Assembly (NCBI RefSeq): GCF_015751905.1
Contig: NZ_JADOUF010000001.1
Span: 4,278,001 to 4,342,000, forward strand
Source: Longispora fulva
GTDB lineage: Bacteria; Actinomycetota; Actinomycetes; Mycobacteriales; Micromonosporaceae
Length of the DNA stretch: 64,000 bases
Reading direction: 5' to 3'
Translations under genes and position numbers: made by a program
In this document: positions 41,526-51,070 of the stretch, in pieces
How positions within the stretch are numbered: the stretch's first letter is position 1
Layout of the letters: every line of letters starts with the position of its first letter
Notes under the pieces: model-generated
Told to the model about the DNA's origin: nothing
Database searches by the model: none
The model's input: only the letters and a program-made list of their open reading frames with translations

Positions 41526-44159
41526 CTAGGACACCGTGAGAGCGGTGTCGTCGATGACGAAGGACGTCTGCAGCGAGGAGTCCTCGGTGCCGCTGAACTT
41601 CAGCGTGACCGTCTGGCCGGCGAAGGCCGCGACGTTGAAGGAGCGCAGCGTGTACCCGGCGGGGTTGAGGTTCGAGTACGTCGCCAGGGTGGTGCTGCCG
41701 ACCGTCACGGTCAGCTTGTCGTACTGCACCGTGGTGGTGGTCTCCGCCGTGCTGATCTTCAGGTAGAACGACAGGGTGTAGGTGCTGCACCCGGCCGGGA
41801 TGGAGATCGACTGCGACAGGGTGTCGGTGTGCGTCGAGCCGTAGCCGTCGAGCCACGCGCTCTGGGTGCCGGTCCGCGGCGAACCGTTACCGGTGTTCGC
41901 CCCGATGACGCCCGACGTGGCGGTCCACGACGCCGAGCCCGACTCGAAGCCCGGGTTCAGGATCTTCTGGCCCGGGCTGGTGCAGCCGCCCGTGCCGTTG
42001 ACCGTCAGGGTGTAGGTCGTGGAGTGCGCGACCGAGCCCGTGCCGGTGATCGTGACCGTGTACGTGCCGGCGGCCGTGGAGCCCGCCGTCGCGATCGTCA
42101 GGGTCGACGAGTTGCCCGAGGTCACCGACGAGGGGCTGAACGACGCGGTCGCCCCGGCCGGCAGGCCGGACGCGGACAGCGCGACGGTCTGCGCCGAGCC
42201 GGACGTGGTGGCGGTGCCGACCGTGGTGGTGGTCGAGCCGCCGGCCGTGACCGTGCCGGAGTTCGGGCTCACCGAGACCGAGAAGTCGTTGGTCGGGGTG
42301 GTGCCGTTGACCGTCAGGCTGTAGGTCGCGGTGTGCGTGGCCGTACCGGCGCCCGTCACCGTGATGGTGTAGGTGCCGGCGGCGGCCGTCGCGCTGGCCG
42401 CGACGGTCATCGTCGAGGAGTTGCCCGAGGTGACCGAGGAGGGGCTGAAGCTCACGGTCACGCCGGACGGCGCGCCGCTCGCGGTCAGGTTCACGGTCTG
42501 GGCGGAGCCCGACGTGGTGGTGGTGCTGACCGTCGAGGTGACCGACGCGCCCTGGTTGACCGAACCCGAGGTCGGGCTCAGCGCCATGGAGAAGTCGTTG
42601 GTCGGCGTGCTGGTGCACGTCGGGTCGGCGGTCTGGGCCGGAACGCTGATCGCGTCCCACGCGGCCTTGGTCTTGTTGAACAGACCACAGGTCGAGTCGA
42701 GGTTCTTCGCGGCGGTCAGGGTGCCGGTCCGGTACTTCTTGTACGTCTGGCTCGACGTCTTCGTCAGCATCGCGCCGTAGAAGATCTTGCCGGCGTTCTG
42801 GATGCCCATGCCCGTCAGCGTGGTGCTGTTGCAGGTCGGGCTGACCGGGCCACCGGCCGGGTTGGTGCCCTCGGCCATCAGGTAGAACCAGTGGTTCAGC
42901 GGGCCGGCGGCGGCGTGCACCTCGGTGCTCGGGATCGAGGACGAGTAGCAGTTCGGGTCGCCGTCGACGAGCGAGGGGTTGTACATGTTGCGGATCGGGC
43001 CGGTGCCGACGAGGTTGATCTCCTCGCCGACCAGGTAGTCCGGCTCGTCGTAGGCGGCGGGCTCGTTGGTGTAGGCCTCGGTCAGCGCGCCGAAGATGTC
43101 ACCGGTGCCCTCGCCCAGACCGGCCTCGGAGCCGGCGCCACCGGGGGTGAACTGGTCGATGCCGTGGCCGAACTCGTGGCCGACGACGTCCATCGAGGAG
43201 ATCCAGTCGTTGGCGTTGTTGTGGCCGATCGAGATGCTCGAACCGTCCCAGTAGGCGTTGACGTCCGCGAGGCCCACCTTGATGGGCCAACTGCCGCCGG
43301 TGCCGTTGTGGCCGTTGCGGCCCAACCAGTTGACCAGCATGTCCCACTCGTGCTGGGCGGCCCACAGGGCGTCCACGCAGCCGGTCTCGATGTTGTTGCC
43401 GACGCCGTTGCCCCAGACGTCGTCCGGTCCGGTGAAGACGGTGCCGCTGGCGTTGCCGCAGGACAGGCCGGGGCGGCCCGGGTCGCGCATCGAGTTGGTG
43501 CTGCCCGTGGTGGTGGCGATCGTCAGCGGGTTCGGGCCGTTCCACTTGCCGGTGCCCGTGCCATACGTGACGTCGTCGTGCTGCGACAGCACCTTGCCCG
43601 TGATCGCGTCGACCCACACGTGCAGGTGGCTCGGGGCGGTCGCGGTCAGGCCGGTCATCGTGGTCTCCCACGCCAGGCGCGGGTTGTCCTCGCGGATCAG
43701 GACCACGAGCCGGCTGGAGTCCACCCGGTCCACGCTGGCCAGCTGGCCGCGCGAGGTGGCCTCAGCGGCCGACGCCGTGACCGCCGGGGCGACCGGCACG
43801 TTGATCTTCGCCGTGGTGGCGGCCACCGTGCTCTTGACGTGCCCTTGGCCGTCGGCGAGCACGACAGCGTCGCCCCCGACGACCGGCAGGCCCCGGTAGG
43901 TACGGTCGTAGTCGACCGCGAACAGGCCGTTGACCCACGGCAGCACGTTCTTCTGGGTGTACTGCTCGAACGGGCCCTTGGCGAGGGCGTCGAGACCGCT
44001 GGCCGCCGCCTTGTCGGCGGCGGAGACGGCCATGGTCCGGGCGTCACCGAGGTTGCGGTCGGTGGGCGTCGCGGCGGCAGTGGTGGTGGCGGACAGGGTC
44101 AGTGCCATTCCCGCGAATACAGCCAGGGTTAACCCGGCCGTCGCTGTTCTGCGTCTCAT
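41526..44159 (-). CDS. Secreted M4-family (thermolysin-like) metalloprotease
   Basis: The 877-residue precursor has a Sec signal peptide (1-30), FTP/PepSY propeptide regions (about 35-200), an M4 catalytic domain with the zinc motif HEFGH (328-332) and third ligand Glu350 in [11 protein letters not shown], then two Ig-like repeats (about 540-630 and 635-722, each with SGSAQTV and [12 protein letters not shown]) and a C-terminal beta-sandwich (FESGSASW, about 735-877) probably for substrate binding. It degrades extracellular protein. AGAGGGAGCC lies six bases before the ATG. The AT-rich promoter region upstream has two palindromes. Confidence 0.95.
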   Translation of the reverse strand: MRRRTATAGLTLAVFAGMALTLSATTTAAATPTDRNLGDARTMAVSAADKAAASGLDALAKGPFEQYTQKNVLPWVNGLFAVDYDRTYRGLPVVGGDAVVLADGQGHVKSTVAATTAKINVPVAPAVTASAAEATSRGQLASVDRVDSSRLVVLIREDNPRLAWETTMTGLTATAPSHLHVWVDAITGKVLSQHDDVTYGTGTGKWNGPNPLTIATTTGSTNSMRDPGRPGLSCGNASGTVFTGPDDVWGNGVGNNIETGCVDALWAAQHEWDMLVNWLGRNGHNGTGGSWPIKVGLADVNAYWDGSSISIGHNNANDWISSMDVVGHEFGHGIDQFTPGGAGSEAGLGEGTGDIFGALTEAYTNEPAAYDEPDYLVGEEINLVGTGPIRNMYNPSLVDGDPNCYSSSIPSTEVHAAAGPLNHWFYLMAEGTNPAGGPVSPTCNSTTLTGMGIQNAGKIFYGAMLTKTSSQTYKKYRTGTLTAAKNLDSTCGLFNKTKAAWDAISVPAQTADPTCTSTPTNDFSMALSPTSGSVNQGASVTSTVSTTTTSGSAQTVNLTASGAPSGVTVSFSPSSVTSGNSSTMTVAASATAAAGTYTITVTGAGTATHTATYSLTVNGTTPTNDFSVSVSPNSGTVTAGGSTTTTVGTATTSGSAQTVALSASGLPAGATASFSPSSVTSGNSSTLTIATAGSTAAGTYTVTITGTGSVAHSTTYTLTVNGTGGCTSPGQKILNPGFESGSASWTATSGVIGANTGNGSPRTGTQSAWLDGYGSTHTDTLSQSISIPAGCSTYTLSFYLKISTAETTTTVQYDKLTVTVGSTTLATYSNLNPAGYTLRSFNVAAFAGQTVTLKFSGTEDSSLQTSFVIDDTALTVS

Positions 44160-44213
44160 CTCTGGCTCCCTCTAGGTGAGACCGCGTCTGCGGCACGCCC
44201 ATGTAACCATCGA

Positions 44214-44250
44214 GTTATTTCAATAACAACCTAAGAAAACCTTATGGTTG
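44214..44250. promoter_or_regulatory. Palindromes upstream of M4 protease
   Basis: GTTATT-TC-AATAAC (44214-44227) is a perfect 14-bp palindrome. It is followed by CAACCTAAG-AAAAC-CTTATGGTTG (44227-44250), an inverted repeat with one bulge. They lie 55-91 bp before the protease start in an unusually AT-rich patch, so they are candidate operator or promoter elements. Confidence 0.45.
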
Positions 44251-44348
44251 TCCACAGTGTTCCGGGACGCGGAAGAACCCGAGAAGATCTCAACCCCGCA
44301 TGTCACCGGTACCCGTGACAGAGGCGACAGCGACCGCGCGCGGGTCGG

Positions 44349-44846
44349 TCAGCCGGGCAGGTGTTCCAGGCGGGCGAGGAACTCGCGCTGGGCGGCGACG
44401 ATCCGCGCCCCGGCGTCCGACAGTCCGAACCACCCGACCCGGTCGAGCTCCGGGAACTCCCGGACCACCCCGGAACCCTTCGGCCACTCCATCGCGAACG
44501 TGCCCGGCACAACGTCGGCCGGGTCCAGGTCGCCCTCCAGCGCCCACACGGTCACCACCTTGCCCCCGGCCTGCCGGACCTCGCCCAGCCCGACCAACTC
44601 CCCGGCCGGGACCGGCAGGCCCAACTCCTCCCGGAACTCGCGGCGGGCGGCGGCGAGGGGCTCCTCGTCCGGCCCGTACTCCCCCTTGGGTATCGACCAC
44701 GCGCCGGCGTCCTTGCGGGCCCAGAACGGGCCGCCCATGTGCCCGAGGAGCACCTCGGTGGTGCCACCGACCCGGCGGTACAGCAGAATCCCGGCACTTC
44801 GCTTCTCGGCCACGGCCTGATTCTGCCCCCGGGACGGCACCGCCAC
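44349..44846 (-). CDS. Nudix hydrolase
   Basis: The product, up to 165 residues, has the Nudix box G-x5-E-x7-REFREELG (GEYGPDEEPLAAARREFREE), and around it AGILLYRR and AWSIPKG. It hydrolyses a nucleoside diphosphate linked to another moiety; members with this WSIPKGE pattern often act on dinucleotide polyphosphates or oxidised nucleotides. The start may be GTG 44846 or GTG 44813; the latter (VAEKRSAGILLYR) fits the family better. It is divergent from the BKACE gene. Confidence 0.88.
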   Translation of the reverse strand: MAVPSRGQNQAVAEKRSAGILLYRRVGGTTEVLLGHMGGPFWARKDAGAWSIPKGEYGPDEEPLAAARREFREELGLPVPAGELVGLGEVRQAGGKVVTVWALEGDLDPADVVPGTFAMEWPKGSGVVREFPELDRVGWFGLSDAGARIVAAQREFLARLEHLPG

Positions 44847-44968
44847 CGGGAACGGCGCGACACCGGCGCGTGCGACCCGGCCCAGACGAGGCCGTCGATC
44901 GGACCTCCGTGCCGAGTGCCCGAGGTTCCCTGGGGCGTCCTCGACCGCGCGGTGCGACCATGGGAGGC

Positions 44969-45703
44969 ATGTTGATCAAGGTGTGTCTCAACGGGGCCCG
45001 TCGACTGGGCGAGCACCCCGGGCTGCCGGTCACCCCGGCGGAGCTGGCCGACGCCGCCCGGGACGCCGTCGCCGCAGGTGCCGGGGCCGTGCACCTGCAC
45101 GCCCGGGACCCCCGGGGCGCGGAGTCCCTCGTGGCCGCCGACATCGGCGCGGCCGTCCGGGCGGCACGCGACGCGTGCCCCGGCATCCCGGTCGGCGTGT
45201 CCACCGGGCTGTGGATCACCGCGGGCGACGAGCGGGCCCGGCTGGCCGCCGTCGCGGCCTGGTCGGAGCTGTCGGGATCCGATAGGCCGGACTTCGCGTC
45301 GGTCAACCTGTCCGAGCCCGGGTTCGCGACGCTCGCCGAGGCGCTGTGGACGGCCGGCATCGGGGTGGAGGCCGGCGTCTGGTCGGCGGCCGACGCCGCG
45401 GCACTGCGCGCGTCGGGACTGGCCGGGCGGTGCGTACGCCTGCTGGTCGAGATCATCGGCGGGACCGCCGCGGAGGCGCCAGGAGCCGCGCACCGGATCC
45501 TCGCCGCACTCGACGGTCTCCCCGGACAGCGCCTGCTGCACGGCGAGGAGGACGCGGCGTGGCCACTGGTCGGGATGGCGGGGCCGCTCGGGCTGGACAC
45601 CCGGATCGGACTGGAGGACACCCTGGTGGGTCCGGCGGGGGAACCGGTGCGGGACAACGCCGAGTTGGTCAGTCACGCGGTGGCGCTGCTCCCGCACCGG
45701 TGA
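44969..45703 (+). CDS. BKACE family (3-keto-5-aminohexanoate cleavage-like) enzyme
   Basis: The 244-residue barrel protein starts MLIKVCLNGARR and has the Zn-binding HLH motif in AVHLHARDPRG, plus VNLSEPGF and RIGLEDTLVGPAG, hallmarks of beta-keto acid cleavage enzymes. They condense a beta-keto acid with acetyl-CoA to form acetoacetate and a new CoA ester. It is shorter than usual members (about 270-300 residues). An in-frame ATG at 44960 is an alternative start. No lysine-fermentation partner genes are nearby, so the substrate is unknown. Confidence 0.85.
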   Translation: MLIKVCLNGARRLGEHPGLPVTPAELADAARDAVAAGAGAVHLHARDPRGAESLVAADIGAAVRAARDACPGIPVGVSTGLWITAGDERARLAAVAAWSELSGSDRPDFASVNLSEPGFATLAEALWTAGIGVEAGVWSAADAAALRASGLAGRCVRLLVEIIGGTAAEAPGAAHRILAALDGLPGQRLLHGEEDAAWPLVGMAGPLGLDTRIGLEDTLVGPAGEPVRDNAELVSHAVALLPHR

Positions 45704-45724
45704 TCAGGCGGGCCGTCAGCCGGC

Positions 45725-45753
45725 GGGGGATCCGGCAACCGGCCGGATCCCCC
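45725..45753. terminator. Hairpin after BKACE gene
   Basis: GGGGGATCCGG and CCGGATCCCCC form an 11-bp perfect stem with a 7-nt loop, 22 bp after the stop codon. Confidence 0.7.
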
Positions 45754-45808
45754 GTCCGGCCGTAGCCGCAGGCCCGGACGTGGCCCGTGGCCGGTTGGTC
45801 TGAGGTAC

Positions 45809-45840
45809 GGGGTGGCGCCTGACCCCTGAGGCGCCACCCC
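45809..45840. terminator. Second hairpin between convergent genes
   Basis: GGGGTGGCGCCT and AGGCGCCACCCC form a 12-bp perfect stem with an 8-nt loop. With the preceding hairpin it isolates the BKACE gene from the convergent SDR gene. The following 130 bp up to 45971 are AT-richer and I see no gene there. Confidence 0.7.
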
Positions 45841-45971
45841 TGTGCCGGGTGAGGTCGCCGCGCTCATCACAGCCCCTCAACTGCGACGGCGTCCGGGCGA
45901 CCTCCGGCTGTGTGCGCCACAGCCTTGACCTATTTTATCCAACTAACTCATGTTGTAAACACCCAATTCGG

Positions 45972-46625
45972 TCAACGGTGGAAGTCGACGCTCTCCAGTA
46001 CCCGGCTCGGGTAGCCGTCGCGAGCCACGTCCAGCATCGCCCGGGCGATCTCCTCGGTCGTCGTGACGTACCTCGGCGCGACGGCGCGCAGCAGCGGGAA
46101 CAGGGGCGTGGTGACGACGTAGGCCAGCCGGTACCAGCGGGTCTTGGAGCGTTCGCCGTGCCGGGGCTGGATGAAGGCCGGGCGGAAGGCGTACCCGTTC
46201 GGGAACAGGGCCAGGACGGCGTTCTCCGTGCGGCCCTTGACCCGGGCCCACATGCTGCGACCCTTCTCCGTGGAGTCGGTGCCGGCCCCGGAGACGTACA
46301 CGAACGTCAGGTCCGGGTTGAGCCTGGCCAGGGGGCGCGCGGCGGCCATCGTGCCGTCGAACGTGATCCGGGTGTAGTCCGCCTCGCTCATCCCCGCCGA
46401 GGTCACGCCGAGGCAGAAGAAGCACGCGTCGTACCCGGCCAGCTGGTCCTCGATCGCCGACAGGTCCGTCAGGTCCGGCCGCAGGATCTCGCGCAGCTTC
46501 GGGTGTTCCCGGCCGGTCGGGGTGCGCCCGACGACCAGGACGGACCCGACGTCGTCGGCGAGCAGACACTCGCGGAGCACGCCCTGACCGACCATGCCGG
46601 TGGCGCCGAACAGGATGACCTTCAT
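45972..46625 (-). CDS. Atypical SDR / NAD(P)H-binding protein
   Basis: The 217-residue protein begins MKVILFGATGMVGQGVLREC, the Rossmann loop of atypical SDRs (NmrA/HTATIP2-like), and contains CFFCLGVTSAGMSEADYTRI and FVYVSGAGTDSTEKG. Many members are redox sensors or epimerase-like enzymes with poor active sites; no clear YxxxK is seen. I chose the ATG at 46625 because a TTG at 46634 would be needed for the longer form. It starts 25 bp after the membrane-protein gene on the same strand and is probably in its operon. Confidence 0.85.
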   Translation of the reverse strand: MKVILFGATGMVGQGVLRECLLADDVGSVLVVGRTPTGREHPKLREILRPDLTDLSAIEDQLAGYDACFFCLGVTSAGMSEADYTRITFDGTMAAARPLARLNPDLTFVYVSGAGTDSTEKGRSMWARVKGRTENAVLALFPNGYAFRPAFIQPRHGERSKTRWYRLAYVVTTPLFPLLRAVAPRYVTTTEEIARAMLDVARDGYPSRVLESVDFHR

Positions 46626-46649
46626 CGTCAACAAGTACCAGAAATTGTC

Positions 46650-47489
46650 CTAGAACCGGGCCGCACGCCAGCGGAACACAGCCGAGACGCCGTCGGTGAC
46701 CGCCCGGAGTCGGGCCAACCGCTCGTCCCTGGTCCCCGCCGGGACCGGGCCCGAGGTGCGGACCCAGGCCATCAGGGCCTCGAAGGCCTCCTGGTCGGCC
46801 GCCGGGTCGAGGGCCGCCAGGTAGTCGTCCGGGTCCCGCAGCTCCTCGGGGACCACGTGCGCGCGGAGGAACTCCACCACGAGCCGGCGGGCCAGTTCGG
46901 CGTCCGTGGCCGGCGGACCGGCCGGGGTCGGGGCCGGTCGGCGGGGCGGGCGGACCGCCGCCAGGGCCAGCACGAGCCCCGCGACGCCGGTCAGTCCCGC
47001 GAAGTCGGCGGTCGCCCCGGCCTCCCGCGCCGCGTCCGGCGTGGTCGGGTTGAGCCACCCCGACGGGTCGACCAGCACCGCGACCCGGTCGCCGGTCCGG
47101 TGGCGCACCCCGGTCCGGAGCTGGCCGTCCAGCCGGACCCCGTCGGGGCCGGCGAGCGCGTACAGGTGCGGGCCGCCCCGACCGTCGACGCCCACGTCGG
47201 CCAGCACCGTGGCCGCGACCCGGTCCCGGTCGCCCGCCAGCAGACCGTCCGCTGTGGCCAGCATGGCCCCGGCCTGGCAGAGGAGCACCAGGGTCCAGCC
47301 CGCCAGCGCCCACCCGACCCGGCCGTGCGCCGCGATCCCGACGAACAGCACCGGCACGGACACGAGGGCGAGGACGAAGACCCGCGCCGTGACGGGCAGC
47401 CAGGTGGTCCCCGCGCACGTGCCGACGCCCACGGCGGCGGCGATCGCGGCCAGCATCCAGACGACGGGTACGGACCGGGACGACCACAT
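46650..47489 (-). CDS. Hypothetical membrane protein (279 aa)
   Basis: The protein has three N-terminal hydrophobic segments (VPVVWMLAAIAAAVGVGTCA, VFVLALVSVPVLFVGIAA, LAGWTLVLLCQAGAMLATAD), an extracytoplasmic part with DRVAVLVDPSGWLNPTTPD, one more helix (FAGLTGVAGLVLALAAVRPP), and a cytoplasmic tail rich in Arg and Asp/Glu. The sequence TGDRVAVLVDPSGW recalls DUF3592-type membrane proteins, but I am not certain. It is divergent from the hydrolase gene at 47558. Confidence 0.75.
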   Translation of the reverse strand: MWSSRSVPVVWMLAAIAAAVGVGTCAGTTWLPVTARVFVLALVSVPVLFVGIAAHGRVGWALAGWTLVLLCQAGAMLATADGLLAGDRDRVAATVLADVGVDGRGGPHLYALAGPDGVRLDGQLRTGVRHRTGDRVAVLVDPSGWLNPTTPDAAREAGATADFAGLTGVAGLVLALAAVRPPRRPAPTPAGPPATDAELARRLVVEFLRAHVVPEELRDPDDYLAALDPAADQEAFEALMAWVRTSGPVPAGTRDERLARLRAVTDGVSAVFRWRAARF

Positions 47490-47557
47490 CCCGTCAGTGT
47501 GCCCGGGGCCCGCGCCTCGCCGCAGTCCCGTGGTTGGCCGGGGCCGGTCCGGGGTAG

Positions 47558-48280
47558 GTGGCGCTTGTGTCCACGGTCCTGATCGACGCCGGCGGGGTCA
47601 CCCTGGACGGGGAGCTGACGGTCCCGGCCGGGGCGGTCGGCGTCGTGGTGTTCGCGCACGGCAGCGGTAGTTCCCGACACAGCCCCCGCAACGGGTACGT
47701 CGCCGGGGTGCTCAACGCCGCCGGCTTCGCGACGCTGCTGGTCGACCTGCTCACCCGGGCCGAGGACCGGTCCCCCGAGGCGCGGTTCGACATCCCGCTG
47801 CTCGCCGGGCGGCTCGTCGGGCTCGTGCGGTCGGTCCGGGTGTGGCCGGGGCTGGTCGGGTTGCCGGTGGGGCTGTTCGGGGCGAGCACGGGGGCCGCGG
47901 CGGCGCTGGTCGCGGCGGGTGCCGGGCTCGGCCACGGTTCCGACACCGGCGGGGGTCCCTGGGCTGGGCGGGCTTCGGACCCCGACGGGAATCCCGGGGG
48001 CGGGCGGGTGGTTGCCGGGGAGATCGGGGCCGTCGTGTCCCGGGGCGGGCGGCCGGACCTGGCCGGCGGGGCGCTGGGCCAGGTGACGGTGCCGACGCTG
48101 CTGATCGTGGGCGGCCGGGATCTGGAGGTGCTGGAATTCAACCGGCGGGCGGCGCGGGAACTCGGCGGGCCGTGCGAGGTGGAGGTCGTGCCCGGGGCGA
48201 CCCACCTGTTCGAGGAGCCGGGCGCGTTGGCGCGGGTCGCCGACCTGGCGGCGGCGTGGTTCGCCGACCGCCTGCGGTGA
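47558..48280 (+). CDS. Alpha/beta hydrolase (dienelactone-hydrolase-like)
   Basis: The 240-residue protein shows an alpha/beta hydrolase core: VVVFAHGSGSSRHSPRN (oxyanion region), FGASTGAAAALVAA with the nucleophile Ser in GxSxG, VPTLLIVGGRDLEVLEFN (acid) and PGATHLFEEPGAL (His). It resembles hydrolases often fused to phosphoribosyltransferases in actinobacteria. A Gly-rich segment of about 25 residues (HGSDTGGGPWAGRASDPDG) is inserted after the nucleophile helix. The GTG at 47567 is another possible start. Confidence 0.85.
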   Translation: MALVSTVLIDAGGVTLDGELTVPAGAVGVVVFAHGSGSSRHSPRNGYVAGVLNAAGFATLLVDLLTRAEDRSPEARFDIPLLAGRLVGLVRSVRVWPGLVGLPVGLFGASTGAAAALVAAGAGLGHGSDTGGGPWAGRASDPDGNPGGGRVVAGEIGAVVSRGGRPDLAGGALGQVTVPTLLIVGGRDLEVLEFNRRAARELGGPCEVEVVPGATHLFEEPGALARVADLAAAWFADRLR

Positions 48281-48432
48281 ACGCCGGCGCGAGGCCGCAC
48301 GTGGGGTTCGCCGGCGCGCGGGGACCGGCGGTGATCCGGAATCCCGGTAGCCGCATCGGGCGCACGCGGCCCTCCGCGGCGGAAAACCCCAGTGGCGGCC
48401 GTCACATCGGGAACACCGGGGCCTCCCACGAA

Positions 48433-48453
48433 CTTGAGCCGAAGAGACTCATG
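48433..48453 (+). promoter_or_regulatory. HAIR-type HspR operator before lon
   Basis: CTTGAGC-N7-ACTCATG matches the HAIR consensus CTTGAGT-N7-ACTCAAG at 12 of 14 positions and lies 26 bp before the lon start. HspR control of lon through HAIR is established in streptomycetes, so heat-shock control here is likely. Confidence 0.8.
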
Positions 48454-48478
48454 TTTACGTGATTACAGAGGTGACCTC

Positions 48479-50941
48479 ATGGCTACACTTCCCGTCCTGC
48501 CCCTGGCCGAGTCGGTGCTGCTCCCCGGCATGGTCATCCCCGTCACGCTCGACGCGGCCACCCAGGCCGCCGTCGACGCGGCCCGTGCGGCCGGCGACGA
48601 CACCCTGCTCGCCGTCCCGCGCCTCGACGGCGACTACGGCCCGGTCGGCACGATCGCCGTGATCGAGAAGGTCGGCCGGCTGTCCAGCGGCGAACCGGCC
48701 GCCGTCATCCGGGGGCTGGCCCGGGGCAAGATCGGCTCCGGGGTGCCGGGGCCGGGGGCAGCCCTGTGGGTCGAGGTCGCCGAGGTGACCGAGCCGGAGG
48801 CGACGGAGAAGGCGCGCGAGCAGGCCCGCGAGTACAAGACGATGCTGGTCGCTCTTCTGCAGCGCCGCAGCGCCTGGCAGGTCATCGACGCCGTCGAACG
48901 CATGACGGAACCGGCCGAGCTGGCCGACTCCGCCGGCTACGCGCCGTGGCTGTCCGTCGAGCAGAAGGCCGAGCTGCTGGCCGCCGTCGACGTCGGCGAC
49001 CGGCTGGACAAGCTCACGGCGTGGATCCGCGACCACCTCGCCGAACTCGACGTGTCCGAGAAGATCAGCGAGGACGTGCGCGAGAGCGTCGAGAAGACCC
49101 AGCGCGAGTTCCTGCTCCGCCAGCAGCTCGCGGCGATCCGCAAGGAGCTCGGCGAGGACGAGCCCGAGGGCAGCGCCGACTACCGGTCCCGGGTGGAGGC
49201 CGCCGACCTGCCGGAGAAGGTGCGCGAGGCGGCGATCCGCGAGGTCGACAAGCTCGAGCGCGCCAGCGACCAGTCCCCGGAGGCCGGCTGGATCCGGACC
49301 TGGCTCGACACGGTGCTGGAGATGCCGTGGACGACCCGGACCGAGGACAACACGAACCTGCGCCAGGCGCGCGAGGTGCTCGACGCCGACCACGCGGGGC
49401 TGGAGGACGTCAAGGACCGCATCCTGGAGTACCTGGCGGTGCGCAACCGGCGGGCCGCGCGCGGCCTGCAGGTGGTCGGCGGGCGCGGCTCCGGCGCGGT
49501 GCTGGCCCTCGTCGGGCCGCCCGGGGTGGGCAAGACCAGTCTCGGCGAGTCCGTCGCGCGGGCGCTCGGCCGGAAGTTCGTCCGGGTGTCCCTGGGCGGC
49601 ATCCGCGACGAGGCGGAGATCCGAGGCCACCGGCGTACGTACGTGGGCGCGCTGCCCGGCCGGATCGTCCGCGCCATCCGGGAGGCTGGCTCGATGAACC
49701 CGGTCGTGCTGCTCGACGAGGTGGACAAGCTGTCGGCCGGCTACGCCGGGGACCCGGCCGCCGCGCTCCTCGAGGTGCTCGACCCGGCGCAGAACCACAC
49801 GTTCCGCGACCACTACCTCGAGGTGGACCTCGACCTGTCCGACGTGCTGTTCCTGGCCACGGCGAACGTCGCCGACACCGTGCCGGGGCCGCTGCTGGAC
49901 CGGATGGAGGTCGTCACCCTCGACGGGTACACCGAGGCGGAGAAGGTCGCCATCGCCCGCGGGCACCTGTGGCCGCGGCAGCTCGACCGGGCCGGGTTGA
50001 CCGGTGAGGACGTGTCGGTGACCGACGAGGTGCTGGGGTTGCTGGCGTCGGAGTACACCCGGGAGGCCGGGGTGCGGCAGCTCGAACGGGCGTTGGGGCG
50101 GGTGCTGCGGAAGGTGGCTGTGCGGTTGTCCACCGATGAGGCCGGGGAGCCGGTCACGGGTGACGGCGGGGACGGCTCGGGCGGCGTCGTCGACGGCTCG
50201 GGTGGGATCGGCTCGGGCCGTGAGGGCGGCTCGGGCGGCGACGCAGTCGGCTCGGGAAGTGGTGACGGTGCGGTGGTCGGCGGTGCGCGGGCCGAGGTGA
50301 CCGTGGCCAACCTGAAGGACTACCTCGGCCGGCCCCGGTTCACCCCGGAGTCCGCGGAGCGCACGGCCGTGCCCGGCGTGGCGACCGGGCTCGCGGTCAC
50401 CGGCGCTGGCGGCGACGTGCTGTTCATCGAGGCCACGGCCCTCGCGGACGGCGAGCCGGGGCTGACCCTGACCGGTCAGCTCGGCGACGTGATGAAGGAG
50501 TCCGCGCAGATCGCGCTGTCCTACCTGCGGTCGCACGGTCCGGAACTCGGCGTCGACCCCGCGGCGCTGCACCGCCGTCTGCACCTGCACGTCCCCGCCG
50601 GCGCGGTACCGAAGGACGGGCCGAGTGCCGGGATCACGATGGTCACGGCCCTCGCGTCGCTGGCCACCGGCCGACCGGTCCGCCCGGAGATCGGGATGAC
50701 CGGCGAGGTCACCCTCAACGGCCGGGTACTGCCGATCGGCGGCGTGAAGCAGAAGCTGCTCGCCGCGCACCGGGCGGGCCTGACCGAGGTGATCGTCCCG
50801 GCCCGCAACGAGCCGGACCTGGACGACCTGCCGGCGACGGTCCGCGACCAGCTGACGATCCACGTCGTCGCGGACGTGGCCGACGTGGTGCGGCTGGCGC
50901 TGCGGCCGGTGGAGGCGGGGACGCTGGCGAACGCGGCCTGA
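48479..50941 (+). CDS. lon: ATP-dependent protease Lon
   Basis: The 820-residue LonA has an N-terminal substrate-binding domain (1-300), an AAA+ module with Walker A GPPGVGKT (346-353) and Walker B VVLLDEVDK, and the C-terminal protease domain with catalytic Ser716 in KDGPSAG and Lys759. It degrades damaged and regulatory proteins. A Gly/Ser/Asp-rich segment of about 45 residues (560-605) is inserted between the AAA+ lid and the protease domain, where most Lon proteins have a short linker. GAGGTGACC precedes the ATG. It is preceded by a HAIR operator. Confidence 0.96.
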   Translation: MATLPVLPLAESVLLPGMVIPVTLDAATQAAVDAARAAGDDTLLAVPRLDGDYGPVGTIAVIEKVGRLSSGEPAAVIRGLARGKIGSGVPGPGAALWVEVAEVTEPEATEKAREQAREYKTMLVALLQRRSAWQVIDAVERMTEPAELADSAGYAPWLSVEQKAELLAAVDVGDRLDKLTAWIRDHLAELDVSEKISEDVRESVEKTQREFLLRQQLAAIRKELGEDEPEGSADYRSRVEAADLPEKVREAAIREVDKLERASDQSPEAGWIRTWLDTVLEMPWTTRTEDNTNLRQAREVLDADHAGLEDVKDRILEYLAVRNRRAARGLQVVGGRGSGAVLALVGPPGVGKTSLGESVARALGRKFVRVSLGGIRDEAEIRGHRRTYVGALPGRIVRAIREAGSMNPVVLLDEVDKLSAGYAGDPAAALLEVLDPAQNHTFRDHYLEVDLDLSDVLFLATANVADTVPGPLLDRMEVVTLDGYTEAEKVAIARGHLWPRQLDRAGLTGEDVSVTDEVLGLLASEYTREAGVRQLERALGRVLRKVAVRLSTDEAGEPVTGDGGDGSGGVVDGSGGIGSGREGGSGGDAVGSGSGDGAVVGGARAEVTVANLKDYLGRPRFTPESAERTAVPGVATGLAVTGAGGDVLFIEATALADGEPGLTLTGQLGDVMKESAQIALSYLRSHGPELGVDPAALHRRLHLHVPAGAVPKDGPSAGITMVTALASLATGRPVRPEIGMTGEVTLNGRVLPIGGVKQKLLAAHRAGLTEVIVPARNEPDLDDLPATVRDQLTIHVVADVADVVRLALRPVEAGTLANAA

Positions 50942-50961
50942 CCGCACCGAAGTGGCACGTG

Positions 50962-50990
50962 GTGGCGACACTCCTGCGGGGTGTCGCCAC
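50962..50990 (+). terminator. lon terminator
   Basis: GTGGCGACAC and GTGTCGCCAC form a 10-bp perfect stem with a 9-nt loop, 20 bp after the lon stop. Confidence 0.75.
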
Positions 50991-51070
50991 TCGGCGTGTG
51001 GAGGAGGCGGGGCGCCGCCCGGGCCCGGTCCCCGGGTACCTTTGCCCGCACCAGCCAGAGCGGAGAGCCC

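Noticed and set aside
45673-45870. 65-codon minus-strand ORF
   Set aside because: It spans two terminator hairpins, has no ribosome site and is Pro/Gly-rich.
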